A stretch of 64,000 nucleotides of DNA, from NCBI RefSeq assembly GCF_003265705.1, contig NW_020313044.1, positions 7,276,798-7,340,797 of the forward strand, in the 5' to 3' direction. The notes beneath the pieces are model-generated. The model did no database searches. It had not been told where the DNA came from and saw only the letters and a list, made by a program, of their open reading frames with translations. Within the stretch, counting starts at the first letter, position 1; every line of letters begins with the position of its first letter. Origin of the DNA: Callorhinus ursinus (taxonomy: Eukaryota > Chordata > Mammalia > Carnivora > Otariidae). Shown piece after piece: positions 20,191 to 31,400 of this stretch. Both the position numbers and the translations under genes were made by a program.

Positions 20191-20795
20191 TCAATGCCAC
20201 ATTTATTTCAGAGAAATGACAATTGTGTTATTGACAGTTAAGTCAATCCTAGCTCAGTTCTAGCAATTTATGAGGCTTAATGTCCAGGGTTCCCTGGTTC
20301 CGTGTCTTATGTTCTGTAACCAGCACTAGACTGATAAAAAATTGTATCTAGAAGTAAGCATGATTGTCACTGTACCTGTTACACAGTGTTCTTTTGGCCT
20401 TCCCTGAGCACCTTCTCCTTAGATTGTCATGCAACATGATGCAGTTACTTTCTCTGAGCCTCTGTTCATAGAAGTGTAGGTGCCTACATGTCCTATATTC
20501 CACAGTAGAGTGCTGACATTTGAAGATAGAGAAGTAGATAACTAATTCTCATCTTGGTCTGTCTAGAATCCTGATTACTGTTTGCTTTAAAGAGGACTGT
20601 CATGAATGCCTGGGGGAGATATGTCAGATGTGAAGCAGTACCAGTAATTTAAGGCAACACTCCACATGTCAAAAGAACATAGTCAATACATTTGAGAATG
20701 TCATAACATGCATAGTTTCATTGGTACCCATGAACTTGAGGTTCCACTTTCAAGCTGAGTTCCAGAGGTCATTTTCCAAATGTTCTCTTTTTTAA
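20191..20795. other. No recognised feature
   Basis: Nothing recognised between the L2 relic and an old L1 fragment. Confidence 0.5.
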
Positions 20796-21010
20796 AAAAA
20801 GCATTTTATTTTGAATTCATTTCAGACTCACAAGAAGTTGACAAAATAGCACAGAAAGTTCCTATGAGCCCTTTCCCCAGGTTCCTCTAATGATATCTTC
20901 CATAATTATAATACTTCATCAAAACCAGAAAACTGACATTGGTGCAACACTACAAACTGAACTGTGGATCTTACTCAGATTTCTTTAAGGTTTCAATCAC
21001 CAAAATTCAC
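20796..21010 (-). mobile_element. Old L1 (L1M) 3'-end fragment
   Basis: CATTTTATTTTGAATTCATT, CAGACTCACAAGAAGTTGAC, AAAACCAGAAAACTGACATT and ACTCAGATTTCTTTAAGG match the antisense 3' end of an ancient L1 subfamily. Confidence 0.6.
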
Positions 21011-21039
21011 CCACATTTTTTTTTCTCAATTCTTCATGT

Positions 21040-21360
21040 GTTTCCTGATCCTTTCTGCTTTAAACCCTTACACATGCTGTTCCATCTGCTTTGGACACTT
21101 CTTCCTCTTTCGAGTACTCAACTCCCATATATATTGAATTAATTTTCTAACTTAGATATTAGAAAATATCTAAATTAGATATTAATTTAGTATCTTTCCT
21201 CCTCTTTCAGTTTCAGTTCACATATCATTTCCTGAGGGAGCTTGTCCAGAGGTGCTCCCCAGTAAGGTTTATCTGCCTGCTGTGTATCCTTAGAGCCCTC
21301 TGTCCTTCCCTTCTTGCCATTTATTATAATTAAAAACAAATAACTCTCTAATTATTTCCA
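21040..21360 (+). mobile_element. L2 3' region
   Basis: CATGCTGTTCCATCTGCTTT and GGACACTTCTTCC, then TCAGTTCACATATCATTTCC, TGAGGGAGCTTGTCCAGAGG and CTCTGTCCTTCCCTTCTTGC are the ordered L2 3' landmarks in sense orientation. Confidence 0.8.
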
Positions 21361-21377
21361 TGGCAATATGTGAAGTT

Positions 21378-21911
21378 TGTGATGGTTAATTTTACAAGTC
21401 ACCTTGAGTGAGTAATGAATGCCCAGATACCTGGTAAAACATTCCTGCATGTATGTGTAAGGATGTCTCTGGAAGAGATTAGCATTTGAATCAGTAAGCT
21501 AAATTAAGAGGGTTGTCCTCATCAGAATGGGTGGGCATCACCCAATTTGTTGAAAGCCTGAGTAGAACAAAAAGTAGGAGGAAGGGTGATTTTTGCTTTC
21601 TCTGCTTGAATAGAGACATTCATCTTTTCCTGCCCTTACACGTTGTTGCTTGTCGTTCTTGGGCTTTTGGACTTGGGCTTACACCATCAGCTCTCCTCGT
21701 TCTTAGAGTTCAGACTCAGACTGAATTACATCGCTGGCTTTCCTGGTTCCTCAGCTTGCAGATGGCTGATCATGGGACTTCTCAGCCTCGGTAACCATGT
21801 AAGTCAATCCCCGTAATAAATTTCTTCATATCTATATTTATCTGTATCTAGATATCGCTATCTGTATAGCTCCTCTGGGTTCTGTTTCTCTGGAGAACCC
21901 TGATTAATACA
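21378..21911 (+). mobile_element. ERVL-type solo LTR (MLT2-like)
   Basis: About 534 bp starting TGTGATGGTTAATTTT and ending GAGAACCCTGATTAATACA. Internal marks include GAGATTAGCATTTGAATCAG, GGGTGGGCATCACCCAATTT, CTTTTGGACTTGGGC and GTTCTGTTTCTCTGGAGAAC. The order matches MLT2, the LTRs of an ancient mammalian ERVL. AATAAATTTCTTC near 21815 is a likely polyadenylation-signal region. No internal retroviral genes flank it and no clear 5-bp TSD remains, so it is an old solo LTR. Confidence 0.75.
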
Positions 21912-22305
21912 CAGATGGAAAAATTATGTGTTATTTTAGGGGCTTTGAGTTTATCATGAAAGAATAAGATATTTCCTTACTCTCCAAGTGAAGTAGGCGG
22001 GGCCTTCCTGGTACTGACTGATTTCAAGTCAGCCCTCCCTTGAAAATCTATAAATGATCCTGGAACACAACTGGATGAACTGTAGAGGTTGACTCCATGT
22101 TTAATGTCTTTGGTAAAGGAAATGTTTCATTACTTTCTTTCACCTGGGAGCCCCTGAAATACAAAGGAATTTCTTTTTATTCAACATTTAGAATTTCTGT
22201 AGCATTACTGGAGAACATGGAATAAGTACACATGGAAGGATATTCTCATTCAATTTCTGCTGATGAAGTAAAGAGAAGGCAAGTGAATGAAATTAACAAA
22301 TGCAT
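21912..22305. other. No recognised feature
   Basis: Nothing recognised between the LTR and the next repeats. Confidence 0.5.
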
Positions 22306-22440
22306 TATTCATTTTTGTATTCACCCATCCATCTGTATTCAACAAATCCTGTTACAGCAGAAGTTTTGGTTTATGTGTTCCAGGGAATATATGAATAAAG
22401 TAAAACTCATGGCCAAATAGAACTTACAACCTAGAAAGAA
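22306..22440 (-). mobile_element. L2 3' end fragment
   Basis: TATTCAACAAATCCTG, TGTGTTCCAGGGAATATATG and CAAATAGAACTTACAACCTA resemble the reverse L2 3' end. Confidence 0.5.
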
Positions 22441-23035
22441 TATAAAAAAATCATGTGGAGTGATGGCAAGGTGAGTAGACCTGAGACCACTAGGAACTTA
22501 AAAGTACTCATCGAAAGTTCTTATCACACACACACATGCACAAATCTGTGACTATGTAGAGTGATGGATATTAACTAGATTTCTTGTGATTATTTCCCAA
22601 TAAGTACAAATATTGAATATATATATTGTACACCTGAAACTAATGTACTGCTATATGTCAAATACACCTACGTTGAAGAAAATGAAATTATAACCAAAAA
22701 AGCAAGCTTATGAATATAGGTTGGTTGCCAGGGGCAAGAGTGTTAGTGGAATGGGCAAAGGGAGTTAAAAAGTACAACTTGAAGTTATAAATAAGGCATG
22801 GAGATGTAATGTATGGCAGGGTGGCAGGGTGACTCTACTTACTGATATTGTACTGTGCATTTGAAAGTTCCTGAGAGAGTAGATTTTAAGTTTTCATCAC
22901 AAGAAAAAAAATGTAACTGTGTAGTGACAGATGTTAACTTACTATGGTGCTCATGATATATACAAATATCATATCACTATGTTGTACACCTGAAATTATT
23001 ATTATATGTAGATTATATCTAAATTTTTTACAAGG
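22441..23035 (+). mobile_element. Two tandem L1M 3' ends
   Basis: Two successive copies of an old L1 3'UTR in sense orientation. The first (about 22441-22695) ends at TTGTACACCTGAAACTAATG and an A-rich piece. The second (about 22700-23035) begins GGTTGGTTGCCAGGGGCAAG and ends TTGTACACCTGAAATTATTA. Both share GACAGATGTTAAC-like and GAGTGATGGATATTAAC-like blocks. Confidence 0.65.
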
Positions 23036-23059
23036 GAGGAAAAGGGAACAGAAGTTACA

Positions 23060-23264
23060 TATTTGGGAGTTAGACATACCTTTTCTCCTGTTTTGGCTCT
23101 GCCTCTCTCACTTTAAATCAAACACTCTGAGCTTTATTTTCCTCTTCCGTTAAATGGATTTAATAATATAACTTAACTATGGGGTTGTGAGGGTCCAATA
23201 AGATCAGGAATATAGCTTTTTTTGTGGTGCTAGGCAGACAGTAAGAACCTAATGCTATCTTTTG
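23060..23264 (+). mobile_element. MIR fragment
   Basis: GGCTCTGCCTCTCTCACTTT, TTTATTTTCCTCTTCCGTTA and GGGGTTGTGAGGGTCCAATA follow the MIR order in sense orientation. Confidence 0.65.
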
Positions 23265-25574
23265 TTGTTATTTCTTCTGAGTCTCATTTCTGTCAAACCT
23301 TTTCTACAAACAGCCTTATACCACCAGTTAATTACTGGTAAAATTGTAATCAATTTTCACTAAAATATTCTTAATTTTGATCTTATACAAATGGCAAACG
23401 AGAACAACAGAGCTGTATTGAAGGGGAGATGCTGGGTGTTTGCCCAGGCTATTGTATTCACTTTTTTTTACATTAGCTCAAAGTGAGTGTGATTTAAATT
23501 CATACCACAACAGTATGACAAATTTTACAAATCATGGAGCTTTCAGGGTCTCTTACGAAGAGTTGAAACTGAAAATGTTAAATTCACAATGATGCCAAGG
23601 ATCTGTTTGTACATAATTACGTATAACTCCAGCAAGCAAGTGATAAATGCCAGTCAAAGGGACTGATCAGGTATGCAGGAAGTCAGAAGAGGGAAAGATT
23701 GCATTTTCAGAAGCTGTTCAAGGCTGCAGCAAGAATGTCCTTCTCACAAGGCACATATTTATCTCTTAACATTTGATACCTGAACTTAGTTATAACGGAA
23801 CTGGTTTGAGTCCTCAGAAGTGTATGAAATGGAAACTTGTAAGGTAAAGGCTGTTTGTCTCTTAGTTTCTGGTGGCCCAAGAGAAGAGGGGAAACCTCTC
23901 TAAGAAACAGATTTGAATAGTAAACAGCCATCACTGTTTACTAGCAAAACAATAATAGTGAGAGTTAACATGTTCTGGATACTTTCTATCCCAAAGTGTG
24001 GTATCCCAGACTTTTGCATTACACAACCCACTACAAGTAAAGATAAATTAATGAGTCTTCCCCAAAGAGCATTACCAAGATTTTAATTTTATCACAGTAA
24101 TGTATAATTTATTGAAGCTACAGTCACTACTGCTATCATTTTTTTTAAAGAGCAGGAAGAACATAATCTGTATAAATAAAATGAAGTTGTTCTTTATATG
24201 TCTTTTAATGCATTGCACACATGTAAGCATGCGGATTTTCAGAATATGAAGAGTATTTGTCTAGGAGACCTGATTTAAAGTATAGGCTGGGTCATACATG
24301 AAATTGACGTTGGGAGAGTGGGGGTGCCCCTCAAAGAAATAGACACCTCCAGAACACATGAAACTGAGCCTACAGGAGACACCTTCCTGATGGCTGATAG
24401 GGAGACACAGGCATTGCATACTGAGATTGTCAAATGCCTCTGTTTCAAACAGAACAGCACTGATTTAAATGGGAGCCCCAGATTGAAGCCACAAGGGCAG
24501 ATGTTCTAAATTACAGACCTTGATTCCAATCTCGCTTCTTCTTAGGGTATGTAGCCTACTACAAGCTGAGTTGTAGCAGCATTTTATTTAGTCAATGATG
24601 GTTAGAGATTTTCTCAAGTATTGCACGGGAGGATGGCTGCTATCAGAATAAAGGACAGCCTTAATTAAACCACCAAATTTGGATTATGAAAACTCTGCTA
24701 CTTTGACATGATTTTTCTCATTATGTTGAGGACCAATGAAAAACTTCTGAAACACTCTGCACTGGTCCTTGGAGGGAACTGGACAACCAGAAAGCTCTTC
24801 AGAACTGCAGACACCTATAACCCAACCCTCACGGGGCCTGATGAAATAGTCGTGAAAGGTGTCTAATGCTTCAGGATTTCTAAAATGTTCTCCTTATGAA
24901 AATATAATGCAACCGGTGTTGGGAACTATAGGTCTGTAGCTAGTGGAACATTTCTCTGCCTCTTTCACTGTTTTCGTCTATAAACTGTCCATTGCTCAAA
25001 GCTGTATCTTACATGAGTGCTCATGGACGCCTCCTTTCACAAGCAACATGGATATTTAGTGCCAGACCATTTTAGGCTTGAAGAATGTCTACAAAATAAA
25101 TTCAGTAGTCTCTTTCTTGTTTGCCCGACTGTTTATTGAGGCAAGAGAGAATTTTCTATGGGGCAGTGGGAGATCCACTTCCAACACTGTACGAGTAGAT
25201 GTTTAACTGTTACCCAAAGGGTTAAAATACATCCCAAATGACTAATGGCCATACTCTCTTCAAAGCCGGCAGCTGGAAAAGATATAAGACGCAGCCAAGG
25301 CATAATGTTTGCAGTAATTTAGAGCTCCCCATTTGAAAACAGGACATCAATGGCTGCAATGTGAATCTGCTGAAAGAATAACAGAAAAAAAAAAAAGAAA
25401 CTTAACATCTGGCATGTTTTTCAGAAGCCATGAAATGGAAACATCATTACCAGAAAATATGATAGAGCTTGGCAGGTAAAGGGAGTGTAAAAAATCTGAG
25501 AAGAAGAAAATAGGATAGGAAATGAATCAGTAAATTCTGTAAATTGATGATGATGATGACGGTAATGGTGATGA
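23265..25574. other. Long stretch without recognised features
   Basis: 2.3 kb with no repeat family that I recognise, an A-run at 25385-25396 and a short (GAT)n at 25546-25575. The open frames near 23.7-23.9 and 24.3-24.5 kb are short, show no family signature and have no splice-site context that I can defend. Confidence 0.5.
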
Positions 25575-26049
25575 CATTCTTTTTAATTTATTATTGACAT
25601 ATAATTGACACACCATGTTATGTTATTTTCAGGTGTCCAGCATATTGATTTGATAATTCTATCCAGTACTCAGTACTCACCACCGTGTCGTCCCCATCTG
25701 TCACCAGACGATGTTATTACAGTGTGACGGACTACATTCCCTATGCTATAGTTTTCATTTCTGTAACTTATTTTATAACTGAAATTCTGTATCTCTTAAT
25801 CCCTTTCACATACTTCACCCATTCTCCCCAACCACCTCCTCTCTGGCAACCACCAGCATATTCTCTGTATTTAAGAGTCTGTTTGTTCTTTTGTTGTTGT
25901 TGTTTGTTTGTTTCTTAGACTCCACTTCTAAGTGAAATCATAGGGTATATGTCTGTCTCTGACTTATTTCACTTATTAATACCTTCTAGGTCTATCCATG
26001 TTGTCACAGATGGCAAGATTTCATTCCTTTTTATGGCTGAGTAATATTT
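25575..26049 (-). mobile_element. Antisense L1 3' region A (older)
   Basis: Starts TTTTTAATTTATTATTGACA (A-tail complement and 3'UTR) and runs through CTCAGTACTCACCACC and CTGACTTATTTCACTT to ATGGCTGAGTAATATT. Same layout as the old L1 at 7285. It is cut by the next L1 tail. Confidence 0.75.
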
Positions 26050-26310
26050 TTTCTTTAAATTTTATTATTGTTATGTTAATCACCATACATTACATCATTA
26101 GTGTTTGATGTAGTGTTCCATGATTCATTGTTTGTGCATAACACCCAGTGCTCCATGCAGAATGTGCCCTCTTTAATACCCATCACCGCCTAACCCACCC
26201 CCCACCCCCTCCCTCTAGAACCCTCAGTTTGTTTTTCAGAGTCCATCGTCTCTCATGGTTTGTCTCCCCCTCCGATTTCCCCCCCTTCATTCTTCCCCTC
26301 CTGCTATCTT
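26050..26310 (-). mobile_element. Antisense carnivore L1 3' tail B
   Basis: AAATTTTATTATTGTTATGT, then ACATCATTAGTGTTTGATGT, ATAACACCCAGTGCTCCATG and CCCTCCGATTTCCCCCCCTT match the 3'UTR of L1 no. 2 at 56310-56560. 5'-truncated. Confidence 0.85.
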
Positions 26311-26575
26311 CTTTTTTTTTTTTTTTAACATCTATTGCATTATTTGTTCCATAGGTACAGATCTGTGATTCAACAGTCTTGCACAATTCACAGTGCTCAC
26401 CATAGCACATACCCTCCCCAATGTCTATCACCCAGCCACCCCATCCCTCCCACCCCGCACCACTCCAGCAACCCTCAGTTTGTTTCCTGAGATTAAGAAT
26501 TCCTCATATCAGTGAGGTCGTATGATACCTGTCTTTCTCTGATTGACTTATTTCATGGCTGAGTAATATTCTATT
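26311..26575 (-). mobile_element. Antisense L1 3' tail C
   Basis: A T-run at about 26311-26325, then AACATCTATTGCATTATTTG, CTCACCATAGCACATACCCT and CAACCCTCAGTTTGTTTCCT, a different L1 3'UTR. It rejoins L1 body sequence at ATGGCTGAGTAATATT. Confidence 0.75.
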
Positions 26576-26578
26576 TTT

Positions 26579-26581
<3 letters not shown>

Positions 26582-26619
<38 letters not shown>
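26582..26619. repeat. (AC)n microsatellite
   Basis: 19 perfect AC units on the plus strand inside L1 sequence, at the place where other L1 copies carry TATATATGGACCACAT. Confidence 0.97.
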
Positions 26620-26620
<1 letters not shown>

Positions 26621-26740
26621 ACACACCAGAATATATGGCATATCAACAGATAATATATATTTATATTTATATAGATAAATAGTGTAAATATGTATATATA
26701 TACACAATAGAATATATGGTATATCTTCCAAATAAAGAAG

Positions 26741-26741
<1 letters not shown>

Positions 26742-26792
<51 letters not shown>

Positions 26793-26800
26793 AGAGAGAG
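26742..26800. repeat. (TG)n(AG)n compound microsatellite
   Basis: TG alternation at 26742-26788 followed by (AG)6 at 26789-26800. It is complementary to the (AC)n 122 bp upstream. Confidence 0.97.
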
Positions 26801-26809
26801 TGAAATATA

Positions 26810-29145
26810 TGGTATATCTTCTTTATCCATTCACTTATGAATGGATATTTGGGCTGCTTCCATGTCTTGGCTGTTATAAATGATGTTGCATATGTTCATG
26901 GCAGGTGCATATATCATTTCAAAATAGTGTTTTTGTTTTATTTGCATAAATAGTGGAATTACTGAGTCATAACATATTTCTATTTTTAATTTTTAAATAA
27001 ACCTTTGTACTATTCTCTACAGTGGCTGCACTAGTTTGCATTCCCACTAGTAGTGTATAAGAGTTCCCTTTTCTCCACATCCCTGCCAACTCTTGTTTTT
27101 TCTTGTCTTTTTGATCCTAGCCATTCTGACAGGTATGAGGTGATATCTCATTGTCACTAGATTTGCATTTCCCTGATGATGAGTGATGTTGAGCATCTTG
27201 TCATGTGTCTCTTGGCCATCTGTATGTCTCCCCTGGAAAAATATCTATTCAGGTCCTTTGCCCATTTTGTAATCAGATTGGGTTTTTGTTTCATTTTGTT
27301 TTGTTTGTGTTGTATAAGTTTTATATATACTTTGGCTATTAACCCCTTAAGAGACACATTGTTTGCAAATATCTTGTCCCATTCTCTAGGTTGCCTTTTT
27401 CTTTTGTTGTTGGTTCCCTTTCCTGTGCAACAGTCTATTATTCTGGTGTAGTCCCAATAGTTTATTTTTGCCTTTGTTTCCTTGCCTGAGCAGATATACC
27501 TAGAGAAAGACTGCTAAAGTTGATGTCCAAGAGATTACCTATATTTCCTTTCAGGAGTTATATGGTTGCAATTCTCATGTTTAGGTCTTTGATCCATTTT
27601 GAGTTTATTTTTGTGTATGGTGCAGGAAAGTGGTCCAGGTTTGTTCTTTTGCCTGTAGCTTCCCAGTTTTCCCAGCACCATTTATTGAAGAGACTCTCTT
27701 TTTCCTACTGTATATTCGTACCTCCTTTATTGTACAGTAATTAACCACATAGGTGTGGGTCTGTGTCTCTGCTCTCTTTTCCATTGATTTACACGTCCAT
27801 TTTGGGGCCAGTACCATATTGTTTTGATTACTCTAGTTTTGTAATATATCTTGAAATTTGGTACTATGATACCTCCAGTTTTGTCCTTCTTTCTCAAGAT
27901 TGTTTTGGCTATTTGAGGTGTTGGTGGTTCCATAAAAATTTTAGGGTTATTCTAGCTCTGTGAAAAAAATGAGATTGGTATTTTGATAGGAATTGCATTG
28001 AATCTTGTGATTGGTTTGGGTAGTATGAACATTTTGACAATATTCTTCCAATCTATGAAAGTGGTACACTTTTCCATTTATTTGTATCATCTTCAATTTC
28101 TTTCATCAGTGGTTTATAGTTTTCAGAGTACAGACCTTTCACCACCTTGGTTAAATTTATTTCTAGGTATTTTATTCTTTTTGGTGCAATTATAAATGGG
28201 ATTATTTTCTTAATTTCTCTTATTGCTACTCCATTATTAGTGTACAGAAATGTGACCAATATCTGTATATTTATTTTAGATCCTAAACTTCACTAAATTC
28301 ATTTATCAGTTCTAACAGTTTTTTTGATGGAATCTGTAGGGTTTTTTTTTTTTAATATATTGCATCACATCATCTGCAAATAGTGACAGTCTAACTTCTT
28401 CCTTATCAATTTGGGTGTATATTATTTCTTTTTCTTGTCTGATTGCTCCGTCTAGGACTTCCAGTACTATGTTAAATAAAAATGGTGAGAATGGACATCC
28501 TTGTCTTGTTCCTGATCTGAGAGCAGAAACTCTCAGTTTTTCACCATTGGGTAGGATGTTAGCTGTGGGCTTTCATATATTGCCTTTGTTATTGAGATAG
28601 GTTTCTTCTAATTCCACTTGGTCGAGAGTTTTTATCATGAATGGATATTGCATTTTGTCAAATGAGTTTTCTGTTTCCATTGAATGATCATATGGTTTTT
28701 ATCCTTTCTATTGTTATGTGATATACCATGTTGATTTGTGAAGATTGAACAACCTTGCATTCCTGGAATAAATCCCACTTGATTGTGGTGAATGATCCTT
28801 TTAATGTACTGTTGAATTTGGTTTGCTAATATTTTGTTGAGGACTTTTGCATCTGTGTTCATCTCTATGAACTATAGTTTTCTCTTTTTGTGGTATCTTT
28901 GTTTCAGTGTCAGGGTAATGCTATTGTTGCAGAATGAACTTGAAAGTTGTCCTTCCCTTTCCATTTTTTAGAATAGTTTGAGAGAAATAAGTATTAACTC
29001 TTTTTTAAACATTTGGTAAAATTCACCAGTAAAGTCATCTGTTCCTGGACTTTTGTTTGTTGACAGTGTTTTGATTATCAACTCAAATTTTGTACTACTG
29101 GTAGATCTGTTTAAATTTTCTATTTCTCTCTGATTTAGTGGTTAT
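26810..29145 (-). mobile_element. Antisense L1 ORF2 body, 5'-truncated
   Basis: ATCTTCTTTATCCATTCACT, GATTTGCATTTCCCTGATGA, TTATTGAAGAGACTCTCTTT, ATAAATCCCACTTGATTGTG and TCACCAGTAAAGTCATCTG follow the ORF2 order from C-terminus to reverse transcriptase. The match stops near 29145 (after TCTCTCTGATTTAG), so ORF1 and the 5'UTR are missing. All frames are broken, for example the 75-codon minus-strand piece at 28862-28635 that reads [20 protein letters not shown]. Confidence 0.88.
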
Positions 29146-29519
29146 TATATTAAAATAAAAATAAAGTGAGTATTTGTGAGTTCCTCTGGTATACGAGGTA
29201 CTTATTTTTATTAATCCATTCCTGGATATAGGAATGCAGCAGAGAATAAAGATAAGCAAAGTGCCTGACTTAATCAAGCTTATATTCCAATTTGGGAAAT
29301 TACTAATTATATTCAACTTTCATGACATAGCTGCAAAGTAAGAATCACCCCAAGTTAACAGGAATTTAAAGCTCAAGAAGGTTGTTACCATACTCTAGTT
29401 CATTAATACCTGTCATCTTGATGAATCAGAACATGCCAGAGGAATTATTATTTGCAACCTTAGACATCTACCTCTTTGCTGTAAAGGGAAAAGAGACAGA
29501 GGACAGGGGCTTCCTCACA

Positions 29520-29660
29520 TTTGAGACCATTTGCTGGAGTACCAAAAGACCTAGATTCAAATGTTCTCTTGGCCATTAATACATGCCGTCATCTTGAGCA
29601 GATTCTTTCCTTTACTGAGTTTCAGTTTCATAGCAATGAAGTGAGGCAGTTGGACTAGAT
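29520..29660 (+). mobile_element. MIR fragment
   Basis: CCATCATCTTGAGCAGATTC-like and TACTGAGTTTCAGTTTCATA blocks match a diverged MIR in sense orientation. Confidence 0.5.
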
Positions 29661-29662
29661 CA

Positions 29663-29845
29663 CTGCTTCTCAAAGTGTAGTCATTAGATAAGCAAACTTA
29701 CCACCACCTGGGAATTTATTTGCATTGCAAATTATCATGGCAAATCCCATATCTACTGAATCAGAAACTCTGGGTGGGGCCCAGCAATTTATATTTTAAC
29801 AGGTCCCCCAGGTGATTCTGATATACTAAATTTGAGGACCTGGAC
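29663..29845 (+). mobile_element. MER5A-like hAT (Charlie) element
   Basis: CTGCTTCTCAAAGTGTAGTC, CACCACCTGGGAATTT, TACTGAATCAGAAACTCTGG, GTGGGGCCCAGCAATTTATA, CCAGGTGATTCTGATA and a degraded TTTGAGGACC terminus follow MER5A, a short non-autonomous DNA transposon. Confidence 0.8.
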
Positions 29846-29861
29846 TGGAGATCAAATATGA

Positions 29862-30095
29862 TGATTAAAAACTTAAGAGTCAAACAAACATGGATTTGAG
29901 CTAAGCTCCACCACTCACTAGCTCCATGAGTATTGAAAAGTCACTGAACCACTGTGAGCCTCTATTTCCTGAACCATCAAATGGGAGCAATAATAGTATC
30001 TTTCCTATCGGTCTGTTATGAATGAGATAACACATGTAAAATACACAAGGAAACGCTTGGCATTTAAGTTATTATTAACATCATCACTTTTGTGA
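29862..30095 (+). mobile_element. MIR
   Basis: CATGGATTTGAGCTAAGCTC, CACCACTCACTAGCTCCATG, AGCCTCTATTTCCTGAACCA and AGATAACACATGTAAAATAC are MIR in sense orientation, nearly full length. Confidence 0.75.
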
Positions 30096-30124
30096 TATTA
30101 AACACTTTGACACTAATGTACCAA

Positions 30125-30189
30125 GATTCTGTCATATTTGCAGTCAAATGCTCTACCCCTGAGCTATACCCCCGATTCTGTCATATTTG
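30125..30189 (-). mobile_element. Tailless retroposed 5' half of tRNA-Cys(GCA) with 16-bp TSDs
   Basis: A 33-bp insert (30141-30173) lies between two perfect copies of GATTCTGTCATATTTG (30125-30140 and 30174-30189). Read on the minus strand it begins GGGGGTATAGCTCAGGGGTA and ends GCATTTGACTG. This is tRNA-Cys(GCA) from its first base to about base 34, the first anticodon base. The D arm (TAGCTCAGGGGTAGAGC) is complete. The T arm and 3' half are absent and there is no poly(A). Such inserts belong to the tailless retropseudogene type attributed to L1 machinery. The sense-strand junction TT/CAAA resembles the L1 endonuclease site TT/AAAA. It cannot encode a functional tRNA. Confidence 0.88.
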
Positions 30190-31285
30190 AAGATGACATC
30201 AAGGATACTGACTAGTCCAAAACAATGCCCAGATGATTAAAAAAAAGTTCCCTTTTTAACAACCTAAGTGTAGACTAAAACTGCCAGATTGCAGCTACAA
30301 ATGGTTCTGCTACAAGAGGTAGTAAGCATTATTATAAACAGATGTTGCATTTTGCATCCAGAGCATTAGCAAGCCTGTCTGTACCAACGCAGCCTGCTCA
30401 AACCATGAGATCTATTGGCTTGCAAATTTGCTGTCTAGACAAATGGAACCTTGGATGTAAATCCAAACATGTATTAGGCTGGCAATGATAAATGAATTGA
30501 ACAAAAGGAGAAGAGCATCAATCCAGTCAGCAGATAGAAACTGAAGGAAAGATGCCATTTGAAATGTGTGGATGAGGCACCCTCCTCTCCCCCACTACCG
30601 TTCCCTTGTATTCCCTGCACTCTGCAGGCAGCAAGATCTAAAAGAGAACTTCAGTTTCTTCACAAAAGATGTGAAGCTACTGGAGAACGGGAAGAGATGA
30701 ATGGTGACTGCCAACCATGAGTAATTGAAAGGTGGGTTTAATGTATAAATCCACCTGCCCCCGATAAAGGAGACAAGTTGAAGTTTAAATCCAGAAAAAG
30801 TGAATTCTCCAAGGTATTTTATTTTCTGAGCAAGCCTAATTACAGTAGCTCAGTACACCCAAAAATTTTAGAGATGATATACTGCAGTGATTAAGATCTC
30901 AATCCTTGGAGTTAGAAACAGCCAAGCACTGCATCTCAGCTTGTCCATTTACAAGCTGGATGATCTTGGTCAATTTTCTTAGTAATTCTCAGCCTCCTTT
31001 TTTCCCTCCCTCAGTTTTGATGAAATCTTCTGTGTATCTATGGGTTGCACATGAAACTGTACCAAGTCAACATGTGGATTTACTAGTTCACAAGATTGAA
31101 CAGTCCTGAAGTAGATGGTAATTTCAAGCACGGCTGGCTTCAAAGCTCACACAACAGCTTCAGCCCTTGAATTCTGCCATGATAGCTTTATGCTCAGTCG
31201 CCAAGAATAGGCAAGATGTCGGCAGTACCCCCACATCCATAAAACTCACTATAGCAGAAAACAGACCACTTCTTGCAGTAGGTGG
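30190..31285. other. No recognised feature
   Basis: Single-copy-looking sequence without gene or repeat signatures. Confidence 0.5.
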
Positions 31286-31400
31286 TGGTGGGGGGGGGTC
31301 CTGTGCTTTTCTCTGATTGGTTCAAGCTGACCAAAGCAGGTCCAATCATAGCACACAGCGGGAATCTGGTGTGCTGATTGGCTTGGTTTTACATCATATG
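31286..31400 (+). other. G-run and three CCAAT-type motifs, unassigned repeat-like segment
   Basis: A run of 9 G at 31290-31298 is followed by ATTGG (31316-31320), CCAAT (31342-31346) and ATTGG (31377-31381). Similar ATTGG/CCAAT pairs occur in old mammalian repeats, so this may be a relic and not a promoter. No transcription start can be argued. Confidence 0.35.

Noticed and set aside
26504..26830. 108-codon minus-strand ORF with His/Thr and Cys/Val repeats
   Set aside because: It is a translation of the (AC)n and (TG)n microsatellites inside L1.
30141..30173. Functional tRNA-Cys gene
   Set aside because: Only the 5' half is present; the anticodon is cut, and the T arm and 3' half are missing.
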